From assembly GCF_018812025.1 (NCBI RefSeq), contig NC_063054.1, positions 8,917,582-8,981,581 on the forward strand: a stretch of DNA of 64,000 nt, written 5' to 3'. The notes under the pieces are model-generated. The model searched no databases and had not been told where the DNA came from. It saw only the letters and a list, made by a program, of their open reading frames with translations. The DNA is from Megalobrama amblycephala. Taxonomy: Eukaryota; Chordata; Actinopteri; Cypriniformes; Xenocyprididae. Below are positions 23,707 to 34,339 of the stretch, one piece after another (the stretch's first letter is position 1; each line of letters starts with the position of its first letter). The translations under genes were made by a program, and so were the position numbers.

Positions 23707-24595
23707 CTCTGTTTTGCATTTGCACTTTAACCTTATTATTTCTTTATCTAATTCTTGGAAATCATTATCATTTATAATACAATGTATTTTAAAACCTTTC
23801 ATCTTTGAAGGAAATTAAAATTAAACATCAGCTTTGTGGTCTAACTAGTCTATTTATTTTCTGAGTCATAACAAGTGCTCTGCCAAAGTCCCAGACAAAA
23901 TAATCATTTTATGTTGTTGTTTTGTAAACAGGGAATAGTGTCCTTATATTTTGACCATCATCACATAGAGTAGCAGCATTTATTAGTCTTTTATTATATG
24001 CTTTTAAATCATTGGAGAAGCCTGAATCTGGCAGGTCTAGTATCATTCTGTGATGATGAACAGCTCAAAAAGATGAAGGCTCTTATAGTTGCAGTAGTTA
24101 TAGTTGTTGCAGTTGTTATCAATGTTTACTCATCATTTTAATTTAATATTTTAATAAAAGAAAGCATGGTAAACATGTCTCCAACCATTTTAATGTGACC
24201 TTCGTATAACATAAAATGTATTCCTTGGGACATAAAAGTGCTAAAAGTTGAAGAAAACCCAAATATAATTTCCACACACTACTCTGAGCATGGAGTATTT
24301 CCATGCATCTATACAGGTCTACAAAAAAAAAAAAAAAAAGTAGTGTAGACTGGGGGAAAACACACCTCTCAAGGACTGTCTCTTTTTTTTTTTTCCCCTC
24401 TCTGTGAAACAGACTGGGCTGTTCTGAAACAATCACAGAATACTGTACGTACAAGTTGGTGCCTTGTTTTAAATGTATTTTTTAATTAATTTATCTTTTT
24501 TAATGTAATGTATTAATAATTTAACCCACTCTACCTTAGTTTGTAGAGGTGCAATCCAACATCAAATATTTGTCAAAATTAAACTAATTCAATGC

Positions 24596-25347
24596 TATAG
24601 AGTGGTGCATGTATGACGTCACTTTGTAGGCCAACCCGGAAGTTAGCTGCGCATGGGTTCCCTTGAATGAAAGCCTGTGCATATTTTCCCATAGACTTTT
24701 GGAAAATCGCAAAAGAATAAGCTCTGTGTTTAACAAAAGGGTTACGATACACGTTTTGTCCATCAAGATAATTTTCACAGATGAACATAACTTGAAGTTT
24801 GAAGCCTAAATGCAGTCGCCAGAAGTAAAAAGCTAAAGGTAGGCTATAAACAAACTACACCACGGTCGCTCGACTTCAACGTCATCATCACTAAGCTTCC
24901 GACAACTCTTTCAGTTTTTATCTAAAAACATTTTTCCAGCACGTTTGAGTTAGAATAGAATTTATAATAGAATTTATAAGAGTACAATTATGAGCATAAT
25001 GAGGCTGTAAAAGCAGACTGAGCTTACCTTCTTGATGACGTTTAATGTCCCCGACTGCCTGTGTAGTCCCATTCAGCCACTTGTTAGCAACCGCTTTTTT
25101 CAAGACACATAACAGCTTAAAAAAAATCATAAGTGGGGTAATACTGATGCATTTTATGTCGTAGAATAAAACGTGAAACTGTCTTGAGTTTGCGTTCACC
25201 ACAGACCTTATTTCAGCCATTTAACCAAATCCCATAAAAAAAAATAAAAAAAAACATTTTGGGGCAATGGAACCGGAAGTGCTAAAATGCTAACTCACTT
25301 CCGCATTTTGGCCTACAAACAAAGTGTCATACCTGCACCACTCTGTA
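24596..25347. mobile_element. MITE 1 of an abutting pair upstream of FMO-B
   Basis: The left end tatagagtggtgcatgtatg mirrors the right end catacctgcaccactctgta, and ttgtaggccaa mirrors ttggcctacaa next to them. It has no ORF of note. It is absent at the matching places before FMO-D (45930) and FMO-F (61500), so it inserted after the genes duplicated. Confidence 0.75.
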
Positions 25348-26061
25348 GAGTACCTCAGAGATGACGTGTTTTTTGTAAGCAAAACCCAGAAGCGAGTTAG
25401 GATTTTAAGACTTCCGGTTTCATTGCCCTAAAGTCCATGGGTTTTTTGAATGGGCTAAATCACCTGAAATAAGGCCTGTGGTTAACAAAGCCTCTAAATA
25501 TTTTCACATTTTGATCTATGACATAAAACACACCAGTTATAACCCGCTTGTGATTTTTTTAAACCTTTATTGTGTCTTAAAAATGGCAGTTGCTAACAAG
25601 TTGCTAAAAGGGACTATTGGCGGGGAGTTTAGACGTCATCATGACAAACAGGACATTTGGACAGCATTTCTCATGAAAAAGTGGATGTATTCATACACAG
25701 TGCAGATCATAATCAGCAAGCATGTTTTTAAATAAAGTTGTTTTTTAAATAAAGTTTGAGGAAGTTTGGTGGTGGTGACCTTAATCTGCGACCATTGCTG
25801 TAGTCCGTTTATAGCTACTGTTAGCTTTTTATATCTGACGACTTTATTTAGGCTTAAAAATGATGAAAAAAAATTTTGTGTTAACTTGTAAAGATTATCT
25901 TATTAGACAAAAAGTGTAAGTGTCATAACTCTTTGTCAAAGCTTATTTTTTGCAATTTTCCAAAAGTCTATGGGAAAAATCCTATAGGCTTTCGATCGAG
26001 GGAACCTGTGCGCTACTAACTTCCCAGTTGGCCTACAAAAACACGTCATCTGAGGTACTCT
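25347..26061. mobile_element. MITE 2 of the pair, end to end with MITE 1
   Basis: The left end agagtacctcagagatgac mirrors the right end gtcatctgaggtactct. It shares interior text with MITE 1 (ttccaaaagtctatgggaaa, cttgtaggcc-type ends, cggaagt-type blocks), so the two are related. It ends only about 60 bp before the conserved FMO-B upstream block. Confidence 0.75.
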
Positions 26062-26079
26062 ATGGACCACAGATTTATT

Positions 26080-26207
26080 GACCAGAGTGACGGCCATGAA
26101 TCTCCGCCTCTTTAACGTATATGCAGGGGTCGAGGGGTGTGGTGAAGTGTTTGTGTGGAGAGACCAGCATCTATAAACTTCACTCTCTGCTTCACACTAG
26201 GTACTAG
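26080..26207 (+). promoter_or_regulatory. Conserved upstream block and 5' UTR exon of FMO-B
   Basis: The block gagtgacggccatgaatctc, gtcgaggggtg, gtgaagtgtttgtgtg, tataaacttcac and cactaggtactag recurs before FMO-D (45945-46068) and FMO-F (61515-61636). Each ends in the same donor (ctag|gtaag). This marks exon 1 ending at 26207. The tatatgcag at about 26116 (tataagcag in D) is a better TATA candidate than the tataaa at 26172, which would leave almost no exon. Intron 1 runs to 26764. Confidence 0.6.
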
Positions 26208-26776
26208 GTAAGATGGTTCGCCACAAACTTTTTATTGACACAAATATCACTCCATTATCGTTTGGCACAGGCACGAGTCCTAGTTGTTTTTCCGAATCTG
26301 ACTGGAATCGTTTTATTTTTCCGTATGTTTTCTTCTTGTCAGAGCTTTAACAAGTCGATTTCTCAAATACACCGGTTACACACCGCAGTAAAGATAGTTT
26401 GCGGTTTAAAATATAGATTTCTTTTGTTTATAAATTCACAGTGCGCTGTCTTAGACATGTGAATAATATCGCATCATGTCATTCTTCGTGATTTATGAAT
26501 TCAGTGAAATCGCGACTCTTCATATGATAACCCATGGGTCCAAGACGGCGGTGAAGTTAATGTTTAACATTCGTTAGACATTTGGTTTTTAATGCACATT
26601 TCATGTTTTCATCTCAAACCAACTCAGTTACATAAACAAATGATCTTTGCATAGCACAAGCCTAATATCTACAACAAAATGCTATGCATAATTTTAGATG
26701 TGATGGAAAAACACTGATGGAAATCTAATTTTTCTATCATCTGCATCTGCCTTAAGTCTGACAGTTGTGTATCATC

Positions 26777-29700
26777 ATGGCTAAACGTGTTGCTGTGATT
26801 GGTGGAGGAGCCTCTGGGCTGACCTGCATCAAATGCTGCCTGGATGAAGGCCTGGAGCCAGTGTGTTTTGAGACCAGTGATGACATTGGAGGTCTTTGGA
26901 GGTTTAAGGTGAGATATGTCTATAGACTCTATAAGATCAGATCCACTGAAGTTGTACAAATGAAGAAAAGAAGGGGGCCAAGCACTGAACCCTGAGGGAC
27001 ACTTCATTGCAGACCATCAATAAACAAGATGCTGTGAGAATCTGATCCATTTTTGCTTCTTGTTTTTGCATTTTAGGAAAATCCTGATCCTGATCGTGCT
27101 AGCATTTATCACTCTTTGATTATCAACACTTCAAAGGAGATGATGTGCTACAGTGATTTCCCCATCCCTGCTCACTTCCCAAACTACATGCACAACTCCC
27201 TGATCATGGACTACTTCCGAATGTACGCTGAGCACTTCCAGCTCAAACGGCACATCCGTTTCCAGGTCTGGCTTGAAAGCAAATGTGAAGTTAAAAATAT
27301 ACTGTACCTCATATTTATCTTTTTTGGGGTTTTGGGGTTTCATAGATTCACAAGTTCATGTTTTGTGTTTCTTAGACAAAAGTCCTTCATGTTACACCAA
27401 GGCCAGACTTCCCTCACTCTGGACAGTGGGATGTAGAGATAGAGTCCAAGGATGGTCAGAGAGAGAAGCAGGTGTTTGATGCTGTGATGGTCTGCACCGG
27501 TCACCACTGTCACCCTCACCTCCCTCTAAAGGACTTTCCAGGTGCAGTACATGTGATGAATAATCAGAGTCTATGTGCAAAGTGCACCAACACAAAGTCA
27601 ATAAAAGCCAATCTGGGACACTCATAGTAAACTTTAGTTGTACAAGAGTCATTAGGCCTAATCACAGCTCTTGTACAACTGTTGTAACATTAAGCAGAAG
27701 TAAATATATATATACAGTGCCTTGCAAAAGTATTCATACCCACTGAACTTTTCCACATTTGTTACAACAACAAACAAAAATGTATTTTATGGGTATTTTA
27801 TGTGATAGACCTACACAAAGTGGCACATAATTGTGAAGTGGAAGTAATGTGATAAATGGTGTCCAAAATGTTTTTTACAAATACATATCTGAAAAGTGTG
27901 GCGTGCATTTGTATTCTCCATGAGTCAATACTTTGTACCTTTCGCTGCAATTACAGCTGCAAGTCTTTTGAGGTATGTCTCTACCAGCTTTGCACATCTA
28001 GAGAGTAAAATTTTTGCCCATTCTTCCCTGCAAAATAGCTCAAGCTCACTCAGATTGGATGGAGAGCGTCTGTGAACAGCAATTTTCAAGTCTCGCCACA
28101 GATTCTCAGCTGGATTTAGGTCTGGACTTTGACTGGGCCATTCCAACACATGAATATGCTTTGATCTAAACCATTACATTGTAGCTCTGGCTGTATGGGT
28201 CATTGTCCTGCTGAAAAGTGAACATCCACCCCAGTCTCAAGTCTTTTGCAGACTCTTAACAGGTTTTCATCTAAGATTGCCCTGTATTTGACTCCATCCA
28301 ACTTCCCATCAACTCTGACCAGCTTCCCTGTCCCTGCTGAAGAAAAGCATCCCCACAACATGATACTGGCACCACCACGGTGGCCACGGTTGTGTGTTCA
28401 GGGTGATGTGCAGTGTTAGGTTTCCGCCACACATGTATTGTATTTTGCATTTAGGCCAAAAAGTTCAATTTTGGTCTCATCTGACCAGAGCACCTTCTTC
28501 CACGTTTGCTGCGTCCCCCACATGGCTTGTCGCAAACTGCAAAGGGACTTCTTATGGCTTTCTTTCAACAATGGCTTTCTTCTTGCCACTCTTCCATAAA
28601 GGCCATATTTGTGGAGTGCATGACTAATAGTTCTCCTGAGCTGTGGATCTCTGCAGCTCCTCCAGAGTTACCACGGGCCTTTTGGCTGCTTCTCTGATTA
28701 ATGCTCTCCTTGCCCGACCTGTCAGTTTAGGTGGACGGCCATGTCTTGGTAGGTTTTCAGTTGTGCCATACTCTTTCCATTTTCGGATGATGGATTGTAC
28801 AGTGCTCCGTGAGGTGTTCACTTTATCTCTGACCTGTCTGGTGTGTTCTTTGGTCTTCATGATGTTGTTTGTTGACTAATGTCTCTAACAAACCTCTGAG
28901 AGCTTCACAGAACAGCTGTATTTATACTGAGAATAAATTACACACAGGTGGAGTTTATTAAATAAATTAGGTCACTTTTGAAGGTAATTGGTTCCTCTGG
29001 ATGTTAGTTAGGGTTATCAGAGTAAAGGGGGCTGAATACAAATGCATGCCACACTTTTCAGATATTTATTTGTAAAAAAAAAAAATTAACATTTTCCTTC
29101 CACTTCACAATTATTAGCCACTTTGTGTTGGTCTATCACATAAAATACCAATAAGATACGTTTTTGTTTGTAGTTGTAACATGTCAAAATGTGGAAAGGT
29201 TCAGTGGGTGTGAATACTTTTGTACTTGCTGTACTTGCTATTTTAAAATGGCTACCTGTTCAAATCCTCTTTTTAGGAATAGACACATTCAAGGGGAAAT
29301 ACTTCCACAGCCGTGACTACAAAACCCCTGAAGAATGGCGAGGGAAGAGGGTAGTTGTGATTGGCATTGGGAACTCTGGAGGAGATATTGCTGTAGAGCT
29401 GAGCAGAATGGCCAAACAGGTGATATGCCACAACTACAGTATAAATGATTATAGTGTATGAATTATTATACTCCTATTAAAGCCTCTGTATTCCACATTG
29501 TTTCCCTTTCTTACTTTACTTTAATTCCAGGTTTATCTGAGCACCCGAAAGGGATCTTGGATACTAAATCGTGTTGGAGACAATGGTCTTCCATCAGATA
29601 TGGTGTATAAAAACAGAATGCGTGGTTGGATTATTCAAATGTTGCCTGTTGGATTTATCAATGGTGTGAGAGAGAAACAACTTAATAAACGGTTTGACCA

Positions 29701-32354
29701 CAAGCTCTATGGGCTCCAGCCTGCGCACAGGTACTCTAAACACTGGAATGAAATTGTCTTTGCTGCAATTAAACTTTTCATAGTGTACTATATAATGTCT
29801 GTTGTTTATTTCCCAGAGTTTTCAGCCAACATCCCATGGACAATGATGATTTACCAAACCGGATCCTCTCCGGTACCATCTCGGTCAAGCCGAATGTACA
29901 AGAGTTTCATGGATCAAGTGTGGTTTTTGAGGATGGCACAGTTGAGGATGATATTGATCTGGTGGTTTTTGCCACAGGCTACACTTTCTCATTCCCCTTC
30001 CTGTCTTCACATGTAATTCCTGTCTCAAAGAACAAGGTATCCCTGTACAAATACATGTATCCCCCAGCACTAGAGCACCCAACTTTAGCCGTGATTGGTC
30101 TGGTCCAGCCTCTGGGAGCCATTATGCCCATCTCTGAGATGCAAGCGCGCTGGGCGACACGTGTTTTTAAAGGTATCAAATCATAATTCTGATCTTCTAC
30201 ACAGAAAACTAAGGGCTATTCTTGATACATATTCATGGTCATATTCATACAATTCAGAACAACAAAGCTGTACTACTAAATCTACTAAAATGTTGTTTTT
30301 CATGAGCATTTTCTCTCTGACAATTAATTAAAGGATCAGTTCACTTTAAAATGTAAATTACCTGTAGATTTCTTTAACCTTAAACCTTCCTAGGTGTATA
30401 TGACTTTCTTTTTTCTGATGAACACAATCGGATTTATATTAATAAGTATCCTGACACATTCAAGCTTTATAATGGAAGTGAACTGGACCAACGAGTATGA
30501 AGCTCAAGAAAGTGCATCCATCCATCATAAATGTTCTCCACACAGCTCCGGGGGGGTTAATAAAGGCCTTCTGAAGTGAAGCAATGCATTTGTGTAAGAA
30601 AAATGTCCATATTTTACAAGTTATAGATTAAAATATCACCTTCCGTATTCAACTTACAAAAAGCGTAACTGACACTTTTTTTCATAAGTTCAGTATGGAA
30701 GGTGGTCTGGCAGAAGCTTCAGAAGGCCTTTATTAACCCCCCAAAGAGGTGTGGAGAACGTTTATGATGGATGGATACACCGTAGTCAACCAGATCCAGG
30801 CCGTATCCAGGTGAGAGAGGACCTGCACCTTGACATGACCACAACGCAGCCCTGAAGTATCAGCAGAGATTGAGTCAACTACATCATCCACTGTGAAGGC
30901 CTCATCAACACGACAACCAGTGGCACAGTTCCTCAACAAACCGTCCATACCGGCATGATGAATACGATCCTCAACTGGATGGAACTGGAATAAATACTTT
31001 GAATGTTGCGATCCTATCAGACTTATGATAGCTACCTGAATCGTAACAAAGCACTTTTCGCCAGAGGAGAACTGGCCCCCCGACTAAGTTTTTTTTCCCT
31101 ACATTTTAACACCTATTTGCCACCTGATGTCACCTGTTGGAGTTTGGGTTCCTTGCCGCTGTCGCCTTTGGCTTGCTTAGTTGGGGACACTTGACATTTG
31201 ATATTCAACAGTGCTTTGTATCTGCCTGCATTGACACCTTTTTCTTTAAGAGCTGCTGTGCAGCCAAAATTATATACCAGTTATAATTGTAAAGTTGCTT
31301 TTACACAATCTACATTGTAAAAAGCGCTATATAAATAAAGGTGACTTGACTTAACTTTCTTGAGCTTCATACTCATTGGTCCCATTCACTTCCATTATAA
31401 AGCTTGAATGCGTCAGGATATTTATTAATATAACTCCGATTGTGCTCATCAGAAAGAAGAAAGTAATACACCTAGGATGGCTTGAGGGTGAGTAAATCTT
31501 GGAGTAATTTTCATTTCAAAGTGAACTAATCCTTTAAGCAAAGTATTTTGACAATTAGACAATGACTTTTGTCTTTTGTTCTTGTCTTGGTCCTTTTGGA
31601 CTGGTTCTGAAAGTTACAGTATGATGACATAGTACTTAAAAATATTTTTCAGGATATTCTTATTTTTTCTGTTCTTATTATTCTTTCTGAACATGTCAGA
31701 ACATTAAGTATAGAGTGTTTTTGTACATAAACTGTGATATACTTACTAGGGCTGTGCGAAATGCCTCCAATGAGTGCAATGATGAAGGACATTAAAGCAA
31801 AAGAGGAGGCAATGGCTCAAAGGTTCTCCACACGTCATCTCACATGACTTTATAACACAGCATTTACATATTTTCTACAGTCATGTAAAAATAGAATTTT
31901 TTTCTTAATCACACTGTCATGCAGGTATGTGGCCACCCAGAGACACACCATCCAGGTGGACTACATCCCCTACATGGATGAGTTGGCGAAACAAGTGGGT
32001 GTCCGTCCTTCTATCCTGAAGCTGCTCCTGACAGACCCTAGACTGGCTCTGAATATCATCTTTGGGCCCTGCACCCCGTACCAGTTTCGCTTACACGGAC
32101 CGGGCCAATGGGAAGGTGCGCGTCAGGCCATCCTGACTCAGTGGGATCGAGTCACCAAGCCTCTGAAAACACGCTGTGCACCGGAGCCGCAGTCACAGCG
32201 CTCCTCTCATTCACTCATATTCTCAGTGTCAGTTGCAGCGCTGCTGTCTGCTCTGTATTACAGCAGGGCCAGTCTGCACACGCTCATAGCAGACCCTTCA
32301 TCACTCCTGGACACGATCAGGGCTCTTCTACCATTGCCAGTGAACACACAGTGA
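26777..32354 (+). CDS. fmo5: FMO-B: flavin-containing monooxygenase (FMO5-like), 8 coding exons, intact
   Basis: ER-anchored FAD/NADPH oxygenase. Coding exons: 26777-26908, 27077-27265, 27376-27541, 29277-29419, 29531-29730, 29817-30172, 31750-31822, 31925-32354. They sum to 1689 bp, giving 562 aa. Motifs: FAD site GGGASG (9-14), [22 protein letters not shown] in exon 3, FMO signature [11 protein letters not shown] (167-177), NADPH site GIGNSG (192-197), ATGY (329-332), [11 protein letters not shown] near the end, and a hydrophobic tail at about 516-533 followed by a longer tail than FMO-A has. The exon-8 donor is atypical (AG|GTTCTC) but shared with FMO-D. Intron 4 carries a Tc1 element and intron 7 a palindromic MITE. 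An AATAAA at 32478-32483 is a candidate polyadenylation signal. It is nearly the same protein as FMO-D. Confidence 0.95.
27715..29231 (-). mobile_element. Tc1-like transposon, near full length, broken transposase
   Basis: The left end cagtgccttgcaaaagtatt and right end (aatacttttgtacttgctg) are imperfect inverted repeats, with TA at 27713-27714 and 29232-29233. Minus-strand transposase pieces are visible. The piece at 28624-28860 has the helix-turn-helix DNA-binding region ([20 protein letters not shown], then GRPPKL). The piece at 27925-28149 has [19 protein letters not shown] around the last acidic catalytic residue. Frameshifts separate them, so it is inactive. It lies in FMO-B intron 4; FMO-D intron 4 lacks it. 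Confidence 0.85.
30332..31533. mobile_element. Palindromic TTAA-site MITE in FMO-B intron 7, split by an insertion
   Basis: It starts AGGATCAGTTCACTTTAAA and ends TTTCAAAGTGAACTAATCCT, with TTAA outside (30328-30331, 31534-31537). The arms (ctttataatggaagtgaact on the left, agttcacttccattataaag-type text on the right) form a foldback. It is cut at about 30776-31363 by an unrelated retroelement. The same MITE is present uninterrupted in FMO-D (55360-55991), so it predates the B/D split. Confidence 0.8.
30776..31363 (+). mobile_element. Truncated non-LTR retroelement (or SINE) 3' end
   Basis: This is the insert within the palindromic MITE. Its text (gcgatcctatcagacttatg, ccagaggagaactggccccc, gttccttgccgctgtcgcct, ttggggacacttgacatttg) and its tail, aaaagcgctatataaataaa then ggtgacttgact, are typical of a fish non-LTR 3' UTR ending in short tandem units. 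No reverse transcriptase is left. It is absent from the FMO-D copy. Confidence 0.65.
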
Positions 32355-32879
32355 TCATGAAATATATATCAGAAACTTAATATACTTTTTATGAGATCTA
32401 ATATCATAACAAGTGTGCTTCAATTAGGGTAAATCGTAGTCAAGATCATGTAAAGGTTATAATTGACACATTACTTAAATAAAATACTTGATACTGAATC
32501 ACAAAGTGCCTTAAGATTTGAAACACAGTTTGTGTATAATGAACATTTAATTTCATTGTAAAATAATTGATTTTATGTGAAGTTTTGTATGTAAATATGT
32601 TGCACTATCAAACTCTTGTGTTAAAATTTCAAGTATTAATGGTGCATCACTCTCAACTGCTGCAGTTCTTAGCATGTCCGTTTAGCATGTTAATTTACTC
32701 AAATATGTTGATATTGAAAAACATGTTGATATTTAAAACAATGTAATTATAATATTAATTATATAAATGATTCATTTCCCTGAGAAATTTACATTCATTC
32801 ACAAAACTTCAGTGCCCCCGCCCCCAAAAAAAAGTGTCTTCTCAATTTTTGCGTCCCTCCAAGCAATATATTCTTTTCA

Positions 32880-33230
32880 TTCTATTCATTCTACTAACTA
32901 TAAGTAACTCTAAAACTACATGAACTTATTCTACTAACCCGAACCCTAACCTATTCTTTAATGAGAGTTAGTTGACATGTAGTTGCAAAATTACTTGAGA
33001 GTTAGTATGTCTAAAGCGGACCATTGAAATAAAGTGTATAACGCTTACTAAGTGGTATAACGCTTACTGTAATTTTGTCTACTTCAGGTATTGATACATT
33101 CCCAGGGACAGTAATTCACAGTTGGGAATATAAGGACCCTGATCCTTACTTTGGGAAGAGAATTGTGATCGTTGGGATTGGGAATTCTGGTGGAGACATA
33201 GCCGTGGAGCTCAGCCGAGTGCGTGAGAAG
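32880..33230 (+). pseudogene. Stray A-type FMO exon 5 with intron-4 remnant
   Basis: Bases 33088-33230 (143 bp) match FMO-A exon 5 with few changes: the FMO signature [11 protein letters not shown] and NADPH site [16 protein letters not shown] are intact, and Cys is replaced by Arg near the end (SRVREK). Acceptor (ctacttcag) and donor (gagaag|gtgtct) are both kept. Upstream, 32880-33087 matches FMO-A intron 4, including a shortened MITE. No A-type exons 2-4 or 6-8 are found up to FMO-D. It starts about 530 bp after the FMO-B stop, so it is the remains of an A-type gene in unit 2. Confidence 0.85.
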
Positions 33231-33800
33231 GTGTCTAATGTGTTTTCCAATATATTTTTTTAAGATATTTTTCAAGTTTTAGTCTCTCAGCACGATCATA
33301 ATCAGCATATAAACGAAGGGGGCACATCCCACCAATAAACAAATTAGTGACTGAGTAACACGTGTTCATTTTATGACCCAATTGACTCTTCACATTAAAA
33401 AGTAAATAAATATTGCAATGTTCTGACAGCAAAAGGGAAAAAAATTTCAAAAGAGAAAAAATTAGTAGAGAGCAATACATTACAGTAGAATCAAAAGGTA
33501 TATAACCAAACACTACTAAACAATTAAATTAGGATATATTAACAAGTATCACTATATCAAAGTATTAAGACTACTGACTAATTCATTCAGTAAATTAGCT
33601 ATTGTAACATGTGGGAGCAAGAAAATTGGCAGAACGAATAATATTATTAATGCGATTTAAAAAGGATAAGGTGCTATCAAGGAAAACACCCAGACTTTTT
33701 ACCTGAAGATGGAAAAACTACGGACTGGTCAATAGTCATATATTTTTGCCAGATTAGACTTTGTGCCTACAAGAACTACTTCAGTTTTATTACTATTTAA
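33231..33800. other. A-type intron 5 of unit 2
   Basis: It matches FMO-A 16783-17060 and then continues with text shared with 59215-59620 of unit 3 (gggagcaagaaaattggcag, cacccagactttttacct). It is non-coding. Confidence 0.65.
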
Positions 33801-34335
33801 AGGTGCTAAAGAGAATGTTTTGTTTTATACATTTTTGCAATATTACTTGAAACTGTCTTTACTAACTGATAAAAGACTATTTATTAGGTGTACTGAAAGG
33901 AATAATATTAATATACATCATCTGTGCACGAGGTAGGGCCTTAAAAACATTAGCCAATCGTTTACGCGATCATCGCGTAAACGATTGGCCCTCTGGCTTG
34001 TCAATCACTGCCGTGACGTTCCTTGTGAGAGAAGTGTGCGGCTGCGTGCTCCAGTAACTTTCCACACTCCACAGGCACCGCATGCAATGTTTTTGTCAGG
34101 AGACAGGAGTAACAACTGCAGATTATGAGTTACCTGCGGTGAGTCCGACATGAATCCACTAACACAACACAGCGAATGCCGGTGGTAAACACTCATGTTC
34201 CAATACAAGTGTTTACGAGTTTTGGGAGGCGTTCCCTCGAAAGGAGGGGGGGTTGTTCTTACGCATGCGCTCATTTCAAAAACTCACTAACAGTCTTTGG
34301 TTTCTCAGTCGACGAAAAGATCCTCTTTAGCACCT
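33801..34335. mobile_element. TTAA-site MITE with an internal perfect palindrome
   Basis: It starts AGGTGCTAAAGAG and ends CTCTTTAGCACCT, with TTAA at 33797-33800 and 34336-34339. The matching place in unit 3 (about 59610-59620) has no element and joins the two flanks directly. Inside, 33954-33988 is a perfect palindrome with 17-bp arms. Confidence 0.8.
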
Positions 34336-34339
34336 TTAA

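Noticed and set aside
24300..24342. A-run after tctacaggtctac as a processed pseudogene tail
   Set aside because: The same run and flanks occur at 45680 and 61227 as part of the duplicated A-type 3' flank; there is no cDNA-like sequence before it.
26172..26177. TATAAA as the FMO-B TATA box
   Set aside because: It lies about 30 bp before the exon-1 donor, which would leave almost no exon; the tatatgcag/tataagcag word about 55 bp further up fits better.
28394..28880. Plus-strand ORFs in the Tc1 element
   Set aside because: They are antisense to the transposase remnant.
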